Positions 8,692 to 18,933 of a DNA stretch of 64,000 nucleotides are shown piece by piece. The stretch lies in contig CAWDDC010000003.1 in the NCBI GenBank assembly GCA_963801045.1, positions 744,001-808,000 on the forward strand. Reading direction: 5' to 3'. This DNA is from JACCWP01 sp963801045. Its GTDB lineage: Bacteria; Actinomycetota; Actinomycetes; Propionibacteriales; Nocardioidaceae. Below the pieces are notes generated by a model that saw only the letters and a program-made list of their open reading frames with translations, was not told where the DNA came from and did no database searches. The position numbers were made by a program, and so were the translations under genes. Within the stretch, counting starts at the first letter, position 1, and every line of letters begins with the position of its first letter.

Positions 8692-9273
8692 ATGCCTCTC
8701 ACGAATCCCATGGGCGACCACGTCATCACCGATCCCCAGGCGATGCGGGCGCTGGCCCACCCGGTCCGGCTGGCGGTGCTCGGCCGGCTGCAGCAGCACG
8801 GGCCGGCCACCGCGACCCAGCTGGCCCCGCACGTCGGCGCCTCCCCGTCGGTGACCAGCTGGCACCTGCGCCACCTGGAGAAGCACGGCCTGGTGCAGGA
8901 CTGGGACGGCGGCACCGACCGGCGGCAGCGCTGGTGGCAGGCGAAGGCCCGCGGCTTCCGGTTCGACATGCCGGCCGACGACGAGGGCGCCTCGGCGGCG
9001 CGGCTGCTGTCCAACCAGCTGCTGGAGCAGAACGTGGAGACGCTGCTGCGCTGGATGACCGACGTCGAGCCCCAGCTCGACCCCGAGGGGCTACGGATGT
9101 CCGGTGCCGCCAACACCGGCCTGATCCTCACCGCGGACGAGGCGGAGCGGATCGAGCAGTCGATCGAGGAGCTGCTGGCGCCGTACGTCCTCCGCCGCGA
9201 CACCGACCCGCCTCCCGACGGGCGCAGGGTGCGGATGCTGCGCTACACGCTGGTGGAGGAGGACGACGCATGA
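8692..9273 (+). CDS. ArsR-like winged-helix regulator of the adjacent MFS exporter
   Basis: About 193 residues. MRALAHPVRLAVLGRLQQ is the ArsR-type helix 1 and GASPSVTSWHLRHLEKHG the recognition helix, followed by a wing RRQRWWQAKARG. The C-terminal part is helical and acidic and probably dimerises or senses ligand. ATG 8692 (MPLTNPMGDH) is preferred over 8656, which lies in the palindromic array. Its stop overlaps the MFS gene start (ATGA at 9270), so it likely regulates that exporter. Confidence 0.85.
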   Translation: MPLTNPMGDHVITDPQAMRALAHPVRLAVLGRLQQHGPATATQLAPHVGASPSVTSWHLRHLEKHGLVQDWDGGTDRRQRWWQAKARGFRFDMPADDEGASAARLLSNQLLEQNVETLLRWMTDVEPQLDPEGLRMSGAANTGLILTADEAERIEQSIEELLAPYVLRRDTDPPPDGRRVRMLRYTLVEEDDA

Positions 9274-10533
9274 CCACCACGACCGACACCCGGCCGGCGC
9301 CGAACCTGTGGCGCGACCGCGACTTCCGGTCCTTCTGGGCCGGCGAGACCGTGTCCCACGTCGGCGACCGGATCAGCGAGCTGGCGCTGCCACTGCTGGC
9401 GGTGACCGTGCTGCACGCGTCGCCCAACGAGGTCGGCCTGCTGACCGCCGCGGTGTGGGCGCCCAACCTGCTCTCGCTGTTCGTCGGCAGCTGGGTCGAC
9501 CACCAGCAGCGCAAGCGCCGGCTGATGATCGCCGCCGACCTGCTGCGCGCGGTGGTGTTGGCCAGCATCCCGATCGCCTACCTGGTGGACATGATCACGC
9601 TGCCCCAGCTGTTCGCCGTGGCGCTGATCGCCGGCACCGGCCAGGTGCTGTTCGGCACCGCCTACGCGTCGTTCTTCGTCGCGCTGGTGCCCCGCTCGGC
9701 GTTCCTGGACGCGAACAGCAAGCTGAGCGCCACCCGGTCCGCCTCGTTCGTGGCCGGACCAGCGCTGGGCGGCGGGTTGATCGCGTTGCTCACCGCGCCG
9801 ATCGCGGTGCTGGTCGACGCCGCGTCGTTCGTCGTGTCGGCGGTGATGATCGGACGGGTACGCGTCAAGGAGCTCGAGCCCGACCGCGAGTCGGTCTCGG
9901 TGGCGCGCCGCGCAGTCGCGGGAGTGCGCTACGTGCTCGCACATCCCTACCTGCGTTGGAGTCTGGCCTGCGCCACGACGGTGAACCTGTTCACGTTCAT
10001 GGCCGCAAGCCCTGGTGATCCTGTTCGCCAGCAGGGAGCTGGGCCTCGGGGCCGGCGCGATCGGACTGGCGTTCGGCATCGGCGCCACCGGCGGACTGGT
10101 CGGCGCGGTCGCCGCGCCCAGGCTCGCGGGCTGGCTCGGCGTCGGCCCGGTGATCTGCTTCGGCGCGGTGGTGTTCCCGCTGCCGATCGCACTGATCCCG
10201 TTGGCGCACGGCCCCTTGCTCGCCGACATGGTGCTGCTCGGCGCGGCGGAGTTCCTGTCCGGGTTCGGGGTCATGTGCTTCGACGTCAACCTGAACTCGT
10301 TGCAGGCAAGCGTCATCACCGACGACGTGCGGAGCCGGGTCGCCGGTGCGTTCAGCACCATCAACTACGGCATCCGCCCGATCGGCGCCGTGCTCGGCGG
10401 CGTGCTGGGCAGCACTCTCGGGTTGCGTCCGACGCTCGTCGTGGCTGCGGTCGGCGGCGCCCTGTCGGTGCTGTGGCTGCTGCCCTCGCCGATCGCCCGG
10501 GTACGCGACCTCGCCGACGTCACGCCGTCGTGA
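9270..10533 (+). CDS. MFS transporter, MFS_3/enterobactin-exporter-like (one frame break)
   Basis: About 420 residues with 12 predicted membrane helices. The N-terminus NLWRDRDFRSFWAGETVS is characteristic of the MFS_3 branch of small-molecule or drug exporters. A +1 shift occurs near 10009 (GCCGCAAGCCCTGG) in helix 7; family similarity resumes immediately as LVILFASRELGLGAGAIG. The gene overlaps the ArsR-like regulator and ends at TGA 10531-10533. Confidence 0.82.
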
Positions 10534-10548
10534 GGGCGTGGTGCTCCG

Positions 10549-10875
10549 TCAGCGACGACCCGCGTCACGTACGCAGCGCACGGCCCAGGGCAGCGCCTCC
10601 AGCCGCTCGGGCGCGATCGGCTGACCGCAGACCTCACAGCTGCCGTAGCTGCCGTCGGCCAGCTTGGCCTGCGCGCGGGTGACGTCGTGCAGCAGGTCCC
10701 CCAGCCGCTCGTGCGCGGCCACCGACGAGATGCGGTCGACCGCCATCGACGTGCCCTCGCCCACCCGCTTGCCGAACGAGATGCCGCCGGCGTCGTGCTG
10801 CGGTGCGGAGATCTGCGCCAGCTGGGCCTCGAGCTCGACCCGCTTGTCCTCGAGGGTGCTCGCGACGTCGCTCAC
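10549..10875 (-). CDS. DksA/TraR-type zinc-finger protein with one missing Cys
   Basis: 108 residues: an N-terminal coiled-coil region (LEDKRVELEAQLAQI) and a C-terminal zinc-finger segment CEVCGQPIAPERLEALPWA then RCVRD. DksA-like proteins bind RNA polymerase through the secondary channel; actinobacterial short forms are poorly studied. Three Cys are present, but the fourth position (usually CxxC) is Asp, so zinc binding may be weakened. Start GTG 10875. Transcribed in the same direction as the cold-shock gene upstream but separated from it by a strong terminator. Confidence 0.8.
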   Translation of the reverse strand: MSDVASTLEDKRVELEAQLAQISAPQHDAGGISFGKRVGEGTSMAVDRISSVAAHERLGDLLHDVTRAQAKLADGSYGSCEVCGQPIAPERLEALPWAVRCVRDAGRR

Positions 10876-10938
10876 CCTGTCACTGTCGCACGCGCACGCA
10901 ACCCCGCCGTACCGGATGCCGAAAGCGGCTGCAGACGC

Positions 10939-10980
10939 CGACAGGGGTGGCACCGGCCGAAGCCGGCGCCACCCCTGTCG
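10939..10980 (-). terminator. strong hairpin terminator of the cold-shock gene
   Basis: A 13-bp perfect stem, CGACAGGGGTGGC (10939-10951) with GCCACCCCTGTCG (10968-10980), is extended by an inner CCGGC/GCCGG pair around CGAA. It lies 20 bases downstream of the cold-shock gene stop (11000) and upstream of the DksA-like gene. Confidence 0.75.
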
Positions 10981-10999
10981 AGGTGTCAGACCGAAAAGG

Positions 11000-11203
11000 T
11001 CAGACGGGGCGGACGTTCTCCGCCTGCGGGCCCTTCTGGCCCTGCGTCTGGGTGAACTCCACCCGCTGGCCCTCGTCGAGCGAGCGGTAGCCCGTCGCGT
11101 CGATGGCCGAGTAGTGGACGAAGACGTCCGGGCCGTCGCCGTCCTGAGCGATGAAGCCGAAGCCCTTCTCGGCGTTGAACCACTTCACTGTGCCTTGAGC
11201 CAC
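11000..11203 (-). CDS. cspA: cold-shock protein, CspA family
   Basis: A 67-residue single cold-shock domain (OB fold). RNP-1 (KGFGFI) and RNP-2 (VFVHYSAI) are intact after the N-terminal GTVKWFNAEKG, so it should bind single-stranded RNA/DNA and act as an RNA chaperone. GTG 11203 is preceded by AAGGAG at a good distance; the upstream extension to 11269 lacks similarity. A long untranslated leader is likely, as in other csp genes, but its promoter is not obvious. Ends at a strong hairpin. Confidence 0.93.
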   Translation of the reverse strand: MAQGTVKWFNAEKGFGFIAQDGDGPDVFVHYSAIDATGYRSLDEGQRVEFTQTQGQKGPQAENVRPV

Positions 11204-11397
11204 GAGGCTCTCCTTCTGGGGTGTGCCGGTCGAGACCGCCCGTTGCGGCCTCGGGTCGCTAGGCGCCACGCCCCCGGACTGAGCCCAGAGACTAAAAAGC
11301 GCCCGCTGTCAGACTTCGCGGGCGTTGACCAACGAGCGGAAGTACAAACTGCAACCGTGACTGACGGTACGGGGGCAGGGTGCCGGGGGTCAACCCA

Positions 11398-11423
11398 GGC
11401 CCGCCGAGGATGGACGGCGGGCC
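11398..11423 (-). terminator. hairpin downstream of the MHS transporter gene
   Basis: GGCCCGCCG (11398-11406) pairs with CGGCGGGCC (11415-11423) around an 8-nt loop, starting 15 bases after the stop of the minus-strand transporter gene at 11438. Confidence 0.6.
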
Positions 11424-11437
11424 CGGGCACGCCCCGC

Positions 11438-12810
11438 TCAGGACACCCGCGCCGCCGGGGCTCCCACGTCGGTCGAGCCGACCACCCGGTCGTGGTCCAG
11501 CGACGAGCCGCGGGTCTCCTTGGCGCAGAGCACCGCGACCACCGTGATCGCCGACGCGATCGCCAGGTAGACACCGACGGCGACCGTGTTCGGGTCGTTG
11601 ACGTCGCCGAGCAGGGCCAGCGCGATGATCGGCGCCAGCGCGCCGGCGAACACCGACGCCAGCTGGTAGCCGATGGACGCACCGGAGTAGCGCACGCTGG
11701 TGCCGAACAGCTCGGCGAAGAACGCCGCCTGCGGTGCGTACATCAGGGTGTGGAACAGCAGCCCGACGGTGATCGCGACGGCGATGGACCATCCCGTCTC
11801 GTCGTTGAGCAGGCCGAAGAACGCGAAGCCCCACACCCCGACGCCGATCGCGCCGATCAGGTAGAGCGGCTTGCGCCCGACCCGGTCGGAGAAGTGGCCG
11901 ACCGCGGGCACCAGCAGCACCTGGATCGCCGAGCCGATCAGCACGCCGTTGATGCCCACCTGCTTGTCCGCGCCGAGGAAGTCGGCCAGGTAGGTCAGCG
12001 AGATCACCGTGAACAGGTAGTAGGAGATGTTCTCGGCCATCCGCATGCCCATCGCGATGAGGATCTCGCGCGGGTAGTCCTTGATCACCTGCATGATCGG
12101 CATGTGCTGGTTCGGGACGCTCGGCCAGCCGCTCCTGCGCGGCGGCGAACACCGGCGACTCCTCGAGCGTCAGCCGCACCCAGAGCCCGACGAAGACCAG
12201 CACGGCCGAGAGCAGGAACGCCACCCGCCAGCCCCAGCTGTTGAACGCGTCGTCGCTCAAGCGTCGCGGCGAGCACCCACAGCACGGCGGCCGAGAGCAG
12301 GTTGCCGGCGGGCACACCGGCCTGGGCGAACGAGGTCCAGAACCCACGCCGCGCCGCGTCGCCGTGCTCGGCGGCCATCAGCACCGCGCCGCCCCACTCG
12401 CCGCCGACGGCGAAGCCCTGGATCAGCCGGCACAGGATCAGCAGCAGCGGGGCCAGGATCCCGACCTGCGCGTACGTCGGCAGCAGCCCGATCGCGAACG
12501 TGCCGGCACCCATCATCACCAGCGAGATCACGAGCATCCGCTTGCGGCCGATACGGTCGCCGTAGTGGCCGAAGATGATGCCGCCGAGCGGTCGCGCCGC
12601 GAAGCCCAGCGCGTAGACCATGAACGAGTACAGCGTTCCCTTGGTGCCGCCGATCTCGCCGAAGAAGACGTCGCCGAACACCAGCGCCGCCGCCGAGCCG
12701 AACAGGAAGAAGTCGTACCACTCGACCGTGGTGCCGACCATGCTGGCGGCGACGACCTTGCGGATGCCGCTGACCGGCGGGGTGGCCGGCGCGGTGTGCG
12801 ACGTGCTCAT
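11438..12810 (-). CDS. MFS transporter of the metabolite:H+ symporter (MHS) family (two frame breaks)
   Basis: About 457 residues, 12 helices. VVAASMVGTTVEWYDFFLFG at the N-terminus and the loop GHYGDRIGRKRML are diagnostic of MHS transporters, which import organic acids such as shikimate, proline, dicarboxylates or ketone-body-type acids. The frame moves +1 near 12262 (CAAGCGTC) and again near 12113 (TTCGGGACG); the three pieces join at LAATL/SDDAFNSWGWR and AERP/QHMPIMQVIKDY. It is followed by nothing but a terminator and is preceded by the hydroxybutyrate dehydrogenase gene in the same direction, so a hydroxy- or ketoacid substrate is plausible. Confidence 0.85.
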
Positions 12811-12850
12811 GACAGTCCTCTCAGGGGTGAGCGAATCGGTGCGGTGGCGG

Positions 12851-13631
12851 TCAGGTCGCCGTCCAGGCGCCGGACATCTCGTACGACGAGCCGGAGACCG
12901 ACTCGCTGCCGGGCCCGCACAGGAAGACGGCGAGCCGGGCGACCTCGGCGGGCTCGACCAGGCGCTTGACCGGGGTGCGGGCCAGCAGCACCTCGTCGAG
13001 CACCTGCTGCTCGTCGATGCCGTGGGTCGACGGCCTGGTCGGCCAGCTGGCCCTCGACCATCGGCGTGCGGACGTAGCCGGGACAGATGGTGTTGGACGT
13101 GACGCCGTGCGAGGCGCCCTCGACGGCGATCGACTTGGACAACCCCTCGAGCGCGTGCTTCGCAGTGACGTAGGCGGACTTGTACGGCGAGGCGCGCAGC
13201 CCGTGCACGCTGGACAGGTGCACGAAGCGGCCCCAGCCGCGCGCGTACATGCCGGGCAGCAGCGCTCGCGCCAGCCGGAACGGTGACTCGACCTGCACCC
13301 GCAGCATCGCGGCGAACACGTCCGGGTCGAAGTCCGGGAGCGGCGCGACGTGCTGGAAGCCGGCGTTGTTGACCACGACGTCGGCGTCCACCCCGCCGAG
13401 CAGGCCGTCCTCGGTCAACGTGTCGGGACGGGCCAGGTCGGCGACCAGCGCCTTGCCGCCGATGCTCTCGGCGACGGCGTGCGCGCCGTCCGCGTCGCGG
13501 TCGAGCACCAGCACCGACGCCCCGGCTGCGGCGAACGCCTCGGCGCAGGCGCGGCCGATGCCGCCGGCGGCACCGGTGACGAGCGCCGTGCGACCGGACA
13601 GCCGGTCATGCCGCGAGGACAAATCGGACAT
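12851..13631 (-). CDS. 3-hydroxybutyrate dehydrogenase, SDR family (one frame break)
   Basis: About 260 residues. TGAAGGIG cofactor loop, NNAGFQHVAPLPDF, LSSVHGLRASPYKSAYVTAK (catalytic Ser, Tyr, Lys) and CPGYVRTPMVEGQLADQA are very close to the bacterial D-3-hydroxybutyrate dehydrogenase subfamily, which interconverts hydroxybutyrate and acetoacetate with NAD. The frame shifts +1 near 13037 after QLADQAV; the C-terminus then reads PVKRLVEPAEVARLA and ends YEMSGAWTAT at 12851. ATG 13631 chosen; ATG 13643 is also possible. It stands between the MHS transporter and the PucR regulator, all on one strand. Confidence 0.85.
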
Positions 13632-13707
13632 GACGACGACCATATGACCGGTTGGCGGGCTGTTGCCATGGGTGCTCGACCCATCGTCGGGCCGCTGCGG
13701 TGTGCGC

Positions 13708-15575
13708 TCAGCCCATGCGCTGCAGCTGGCGCAGCCGCAGCGCGAGCTGTACGTCGAGCGCTCGCGCCGGGTCGCGCCAGTCGGCGCCCAGCAGCGCGTC
13801 GACCCGTTCCAGCCGCTGGGTGACGGTGTTGGTGTGCACGTGCAGGGCCCGGCCGGCCCGGGTGGCGCTGCCCTGGGCGTCGAACCAGGCGTCGACGGTC
13901 GCCACCAGGTCGGTGCCCCGCGCCGCGTCGTGCGCGAGCAGCGGACCGATGGTGGCCTGCAGGAACTCCTCGGCCTCGGCGGGCCCGCTGGCGCCCAGCA
14001 GCAGCCGCGCCACCCCGGTGCCCGCGCCGTCGGCGACGTCGCCGTGCCGGCCCAGCGCGAGCAGGGCGCGCAGCGACTGGCGTGCCTCCCGGTAGGCGGC
14101 GGCGACCTGGCCCAGGCCGGCGACCGGACCGGCCGCCCCGACCGTCACCGGGTCGCCCAGCTGGGCCAGTCGTGGCCGCAGCCGCCGCCCGACGTCGACC
14201 GGGTCGTCGCCGGCGAGCAGCAGCACCAGCTCGGCGCCGCGCACGGTGGCCAGTCCCGCGTGCTCGGCGGCCAGCCTGCTGCCGAGCGCCAGCACCAGCC
14301 GGCGGTCGTCGCTGCCGAGCACGGCCGTGAGCACGACGTGCTGGCGCGTCGAGGTCGACGCCGTGCCGGGTGGCGCGCAGGTGCAGCCGCTCGTCGTCAT
14401 CGGTCGGGTGCCGGTCGGCGGCGTCCAGCAGGTCGTCCAGCAGGTCCTCGCGGACCCGGTCCTCCGCCTCGGCGACCGTGCGGGCGAACAGCAGCAGCAG
14501 CGCGGTGACCAGGGCGGCCCGCTCGAGCGTGCGCAGCTCGGCCTCGGTCAGCTCGGACCGGTCGGCCACCACCAGGGTGCCGAGGTGGTCGGTGCCGGCG
14601 GCCGCGACCGCCACGTGGCTCCCGTCGCCGGTGCGTACCGACCGACCGGTGGTCAGCGCCTCGCTCACGGCGTCGGGGTCGGGTCCGCCGTCCTCCCCCG
14701 TCCGTACCGGCCCCGGCGCCCGCCAGCAGCCGCCCGTCCGGCGCCAGCACCGTCACGGTGGCGGCCAGCGCGTCGGCGAGCACCGCCGCCACGTCACCGG
14801 CGTCGCCGCCGCGCAGCAGCACCCGGGTGAGCCGGTCGTGCACGTCAGCCGCCGCCTGCACCGCGGCCGACTGCTCGCGTACGCGCTCGCTGGAGGTGAC
14901 GGTCTGCTGGAACAGCCGGGCGTTCTCCAGCGCCACCGCGGCGTGCGCGGCGAACGAGCTGAGCAGCTCGACCTCCTCCGGCGGGAACGGGCGCGGCGTG
15001 CGGTTGGCGGCGAGCAGCGCGCCGATCACCTCGCCGTTGACCGTCATCGGCACGCCGAGGATGGCCCGGATGCTCTCGTCGCCGACCGCGTCGTCGATGT
15101 AGTCGCGGTGCGTGAACCGGTCGTCGTGGTGGTAGTCGGGGGTCGCGTACGGCACCCCGGTCTGCGCGACCAGACCGAGCAGCCCGGTCCCCAACGGGAG
15201 CTTGAGGTTGCGGAACGACGCCGACACCGCCCCGTCGGTCACCTGGATGTAGGCCGCGTCGTCCTCGGGGACGTTCAGCCCGAGGTAGGCGATGTCGGTG
15301 CCGAGCAGCTGCCGGGCCCGCCGCACGATCGCCTGCAGGATCTGCTGCACGTCGCGGATCGCGGTGAGGTCCTGCGCGGTCGCGTACAGCGCAGACAGCT
15401 CGGCCTCGCGGGTGCGCTGGCGCTCCAGCGTGTCGCGCACCTGCAGCGCCTGCGGCAGCAGGGCGCGCAACGTGCCGGCCGCCGGGTCCCCGGCGCGTTC
15501 GGCGTCGGCCACCAGCTGCTCGTACGCCTCGCGCGGCGCCTGCCCCGCCAGCAGCTCGACGAACGACCCGATCAC
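13708..15575 (-). CDS. GAF-domain PucR/CdaR-type transcriptional regulator (two frame breaks)
   Basis: About 620 residues. A GAF domain occupies roughly residues 70-230 (GVPMTVNGEVIGALLAANR, LLSSFAAHAAVALENARLF); a central GGDEF-like/CdaR segment follows; the C-terminus is a PucR helix-turn-helix (RALHVHTNTVTQRLERVDAL). Such regulators activate catabolic operons in response to small metabolites. +1 shifts occur near 14700 and 14350. It lies upstream of and in line with the hydroxybutyrate dehydrogenase and MHS transporter and probably controls them. Confidence 0.82.
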
Positions 15576-15600
15576 GCCGCCAGCATGTCAGCCACCCCAC

Positions 15601-15767
15601 CCGATCTTCCGGCCGTACGCGCGCTGGGGCGACCGTGACGCCGGAAGATCCGCGGGCCGATCTTCCGGCCGTACGCGCGTCCGGGCGACCGTGACGCCGG
15701 AAGATCCGCGGGCCGATCTTCCGGCCGTACGCGCGTCCCGACGGCTGCCTGGCCGGAAGATCCGCGG
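15601..15767 (+). repeat. triple tandem palindromic repeat, family B
   Basis: Three copies of a 56-bp unit beginning CCGATCTTCCGGCCGTACGC at 15601, 15657 and 15713. Every unit carries a perfect 11-bp inverted repeat, GATCTTCCGGC and GCCGGAAGATC, so each can form a hairpin. Copy 3 diverges in the loop. The array fills the 200-bp gap between the PucR regulator start (15575) and the end of the ABC permease gene (15776); nothing else is seen in that gap. Confidence 0.85.
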
Positions 15768-15775
15768 GGTGGGGG

Positions 15776-16617
15776 TCAGCCCTTGAGGCCGCTGAAGGTC
15801 ATGGTGGCGACGAAGTGGCGCTGGGCGACGACGAAGCCGATCAGCAGCGGGAGCGTCGCGACCACGTTGCCGGCCATCAGCAGCTGCCACTCGGTGCGAC
15901 GCTGACCCTGGAAGTTCGCCAGCCCGAGCTGCAGGGTGTACCACTGCTCGTCGCTGATCGCGACCAGCGGCCAGATCAGGTCGTTCCAGGACCCCAGCAG
16001 GGTGAAGATGGCGAGCGTGGCGAGCGCCGGCTTGGCCAGCGGCAGCACGATCCGCCAGAACAGCTGCAGCCGGTTGCACCCGTCCAGCCGGGCGGCGTCC
16101 TCCAGCTCGACCGGCAGCGCGAGGAAGAACTGCCGCATCAGGAAGATCCCGAACGCGCTGGCCAGCCAGGGGATCGCGGCGGCCGACAGGGTGTTGATGA
16201 CCCCGATCCGGCTGAACAGGATGAAGGTCGGGATCATCAGCAGCTGGATCGGCACCATGATCGTCGCGACGATGAGGAAGAAGCCCGCCGTACGCCCCCG
16301 GAACGCGCAGCCGGGCGAACCCGTACCCCGCCAGGCTGCACAGCACCAGGTGCGAGCCGACGGCGACGGTCGCCACCACCACGGTGTTGCCCAGCCAGCG
16401 CAGGATGTCGGACTCGGCGAACAGCTCGGAGTAGCCGGTCAAGGAGATCCGGCTCGGCAGGAACTTCGGCGGGAACGTGTTGATGTCGCTGTCGGGCATG
16501 AACGACGTCATGATCATCCACACCAGCGGCAGGACGAAGAGCAGGGCGGTCGGCATCAGCAGCAGATGCCAACCGGAGAAGGGAAGTCGCCACCGCGACT
16601 GACGTTCGACGAGCCAT
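15776..16617 (-). CDS. carbohydrate ABC transporter permease, MalG type (two frame breaks)
   Basis: About 280 residues with six hydrophobic segments. LLLMPTALLFVLPLVWMIMTSF is the first helix and the EAA loop (LEDAARLDGCNRLQLFWRI) contacts the ATPase. +1 shifts near 16598 (after MARRTS) and 16300 (CCGGGGGCG). ATG 16617 overlaps the stop of the partner permease (TGATG). No ATPase gene is present in the cluster, so the importer must use a shared MsiK-like ATPase encoded elsewhere, as is common in actinobacteria. Confidence 0.88.
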
Positions 16618-17575
16618 CAGAACGCCTCGACCTTCGCGCGCCGCGAGTACAGGATCATGAGAATCGTCAGCAGCATGGTGACCGCGAAGACGCCGTACGC
16701 GATCGCCGACCCGTAGCCGTAGCGGAACAGCTGGAACGCCTGCCGGTACAGGTAGTAGACGATCGTCACGGTCGAGTCGAGCGGCTGCCCCTTCGTGGTG
16801 GTGTAGATGATGTCGAACAGCTGCAGCGCGACGATCGTCTGCCACACGCGATGAACACCGTGACCGGGCGCAGCTCGGGCAGCGTCACGTGCCGGAAGAC
16901 CTGCCAGCGGTTGGCGCCGTCCACGATCGCCGCCTCGACGACGTCCTCCGACACGTCCTGGAGCGCGGCCAGGTAGATCACGACGTTGAAGCCGATCGAT
17001 CCCCACAGCGTGATGACGACCAGCACGAGCATCGCCTGGCCGGTGTCCTCGAGGAAGCCCTGCTTGGGCAGGCCGAGCACTCGCAGCACGTTGTTGGCGA
17101 CGCCGAAGTTCGGGTCGAAGACGAAGTTGGCGAGGATCCCGGTCGCGGCGGCCGACGCCACGAACGGCACGAAGATGCAGGTGCGATAGAACCACTGGAA
17201 CCTGATGTCCCGGTTCAGGGCGACCGCCAGCAGGATGCCCGCGACGATCGAGATCGGCACGAACAGGACCGCGAAGAACATCGTGTGCTGCAAGGCCTCC
17301 CGGACGCCCGGGTCCTCCAGCATCAGCTCGTAGTTCGACCAGCCCGCGTCGGTCGCGGGTGCGATCAGGTTGGTCTTCTGCCGGCTGATCACGAACGCCC
17401 AGCCGGCCGGGAAGATCGCCAGCCCCACCACCAGCGCCGAAGCGGGCAGCACGAACGACCAGCCGGTCAGCTGCTCCAGCCAGTACTTGCGGCGCTTGCC
17501 CGTGCCGTCCGTCCGCCGCGGGCCGCCCGGTTCGCCGCGTTCGGTGCCGGACGCCAGCCGCGTGGTCGGTGCCAT
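16617..17575 (-). CDS. carbohydrate ABC transporter permease, MalF/UgpA type (one frame break)
   Basis: About 320 residues, six membrane segments after a basic cytoplasmic N-terminus (GTGKRRKYWLEQLTGWSFVL). EAA loop: VEAAIVDGANRWQVFRHVTL. Unlike most breaks in the window, the one near 16848 is a missing base (TTCATCGCGTGTGGCAG, expected GCGGTGTGG), after which VWQTIVALQLFDIIY follows. Located 44 bases after the binding-protein gene and overlapping the MalG-type gene. Confidence 0.88.
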
Positions 17576-17619
17576 GCGGGGATCAGCCCGCCGTGCCCAC
17601 GCGACGCGTCATCGGCCCG

Positions 17620-18933
17620 TCACTGGGCCAGGTCGACGGCGGACTGCTCGGCGGCCTCGTCGAGCGCCTCCTGGGGTTCGGCCGCTCCCTGCAGCACCTC
17701 GTTGATCGCCTTGCCGACTGCGAGTGACATCCCGGTGTACCCCACGACGGTCGGCCGCGGCTCGGTCGCGTTCTCCAGGTTCTCGAAGAACACCTCACCG
17801 CCCGGGTACGTCTTCGTGTACTGCTGGAACTCGGGGGTCTCGGCGGCGCTGCTGCGCAGCGGCAGGTTGCCGTACTCGACGTTCCAGCGCACGTCCTGCT
17901 CGGGCGCCGTCAGCCAGCGGATGAAGTCGTACGACGCCGCCGCCCGCTGCTCGTCGTCGTGGTCGAAGAGCACCCACAGGTCCGGGCCGGAGATGGTCTG
18001 GTGGTTGCCGTCGGTGCCCGGCAGGATCGTCACGCCGTACGGGGTGTTCTGCTGCTTGAGGTCGTACAGCGTCCAGGGACCACTGATCAGCATGCCGATG
18101 TTGCCCGCGTAGAAGCTCGGCTCGAACTTCTCGCCGGTCTGGTCGAGGTAGACCGACTCGTCCTCGACGGCGAGCTGCTGCCAGTACTCCAGCGCCTCCA
18201 CGCCGGCCTCGGAGTTGAAGGCGGGCTGGCCCTCCTCGTCGAGCACCTCGCCGCCGTTCTGCCACAGGTGCGGCCAGAACCGCCACACCGTGTCCTCGCT
18301 GCCGCTCACCGGGTAGGCCGTGCCGTACTGGTTGCGGGCGGGGTCGGTCAGCGCGTCCGCCGCGGTGCGGAAGTCGTCCCAGGTCCAGTCCTCGGTGGGG
18401 TAGTCCAGGCCGGCCTCGTCGAACATCTCGGTGTTGTAGACCAGCCCGAGGTTGTCGACCACGGCCGGGAAGCCGATCACCTGGTCGTCGACGGTCGCGG
18501 TCGCTCTCGCCGCCTCGGGGAACTCCTCCCAGCCCGAGTCGGGCTCGGCCACCAGGTCGGCGATGTCCAGGGTGCGGCCGGAGACGCCGAGCTCGGTCGC
18601 CCAGCTGCCGAAGGCGTACGAGATGTCGGGGTAGGTGTCGGACGCGAATCCGGTCTGCACCTTCTGCAGCAGGTCGTCGACGGTCGCCGCGCCCGACGAG
18701 GCCTCGATGGTGACGTTGGGGTGGTCGGCCTCGTACTCCTCGACCAGTCCGTCCAGGAGCTCGGCGGCATCGGCCGTCTGCCCGTGCCACCAGGTGATGG
18801 TGACGTCCTCGTCCTCGTCCAGGCCGCCGACGTCGGTGCTGCCCGACGTGTCGTCGCTCGACGTGCACGCCGCGAGGGCGACCACCAACGCCACGCTGCT
18901 GACGGCGGCAAGGGTGCGGCGGCGGTTGCTCAT
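17620..18933 (-). CDS. ABC transporter sugar-binding lipoprotein (family 1 solute-binding protein)
   Basis: 437 residues, intact. A lipoprotein signal peptide ends at the lipobox LAAC (residues 20-23) and is followed by an acidic linker. The mature part matches family 1 solute-binding proteins: ITWWHGQTADAAELLDGLV near the start, TYPDISYAFGSWATEL and WTWDDFRTAADALTDP. It captures a sugar or oligosaccharide outside the membrane for the two permeases downstream. ATG 18933 overlaps the SIS gene stop (ATGA). Confidence 0.9.
   Translation of the reverse strand: MSNRRRTLAAVSSVALVVALAACTSSDDTSGSTDVGGLDEDEDVTITWWHGQTADAAELLDGLVEEYEADHPNVTIEASSGAATVDDLLQKVQTGFASDTYPDISYAFGSWATELGVSGRTLDIADLVAEPDSGWEEFPEAARATATVDDQVIGFPAVVDNLGLVYNTEMFDEAGLDYPTEDWTWDDFRTAADALTDPARNQYGTAYPVSGSEDTVWRFWPHLWQNGGEVLDEEGQPAFNSEAGVEALEYWQQLAVEDESVYLDQTGEKFEPSFYAGNIGMLISGPWTLYDLKQQNTPYGVTILPGTDGNHQTISGPDLWVLFDHDDEQRAAASYDFIRWLTAPEQDVRWNVEYGNLPLRSSAAETPEFQQYTKTYPGGEVFFENLENATEPRPTVVGYTGMSLAVGKAINEVLQGAAEPQEALDEAAEQSAVDLAQ

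Noticed and set aside
15601..15767. CRISPR array
   Set aside because: Only three copies; the sequence between stems is also repeated rather than unique, and no cas genes are present.
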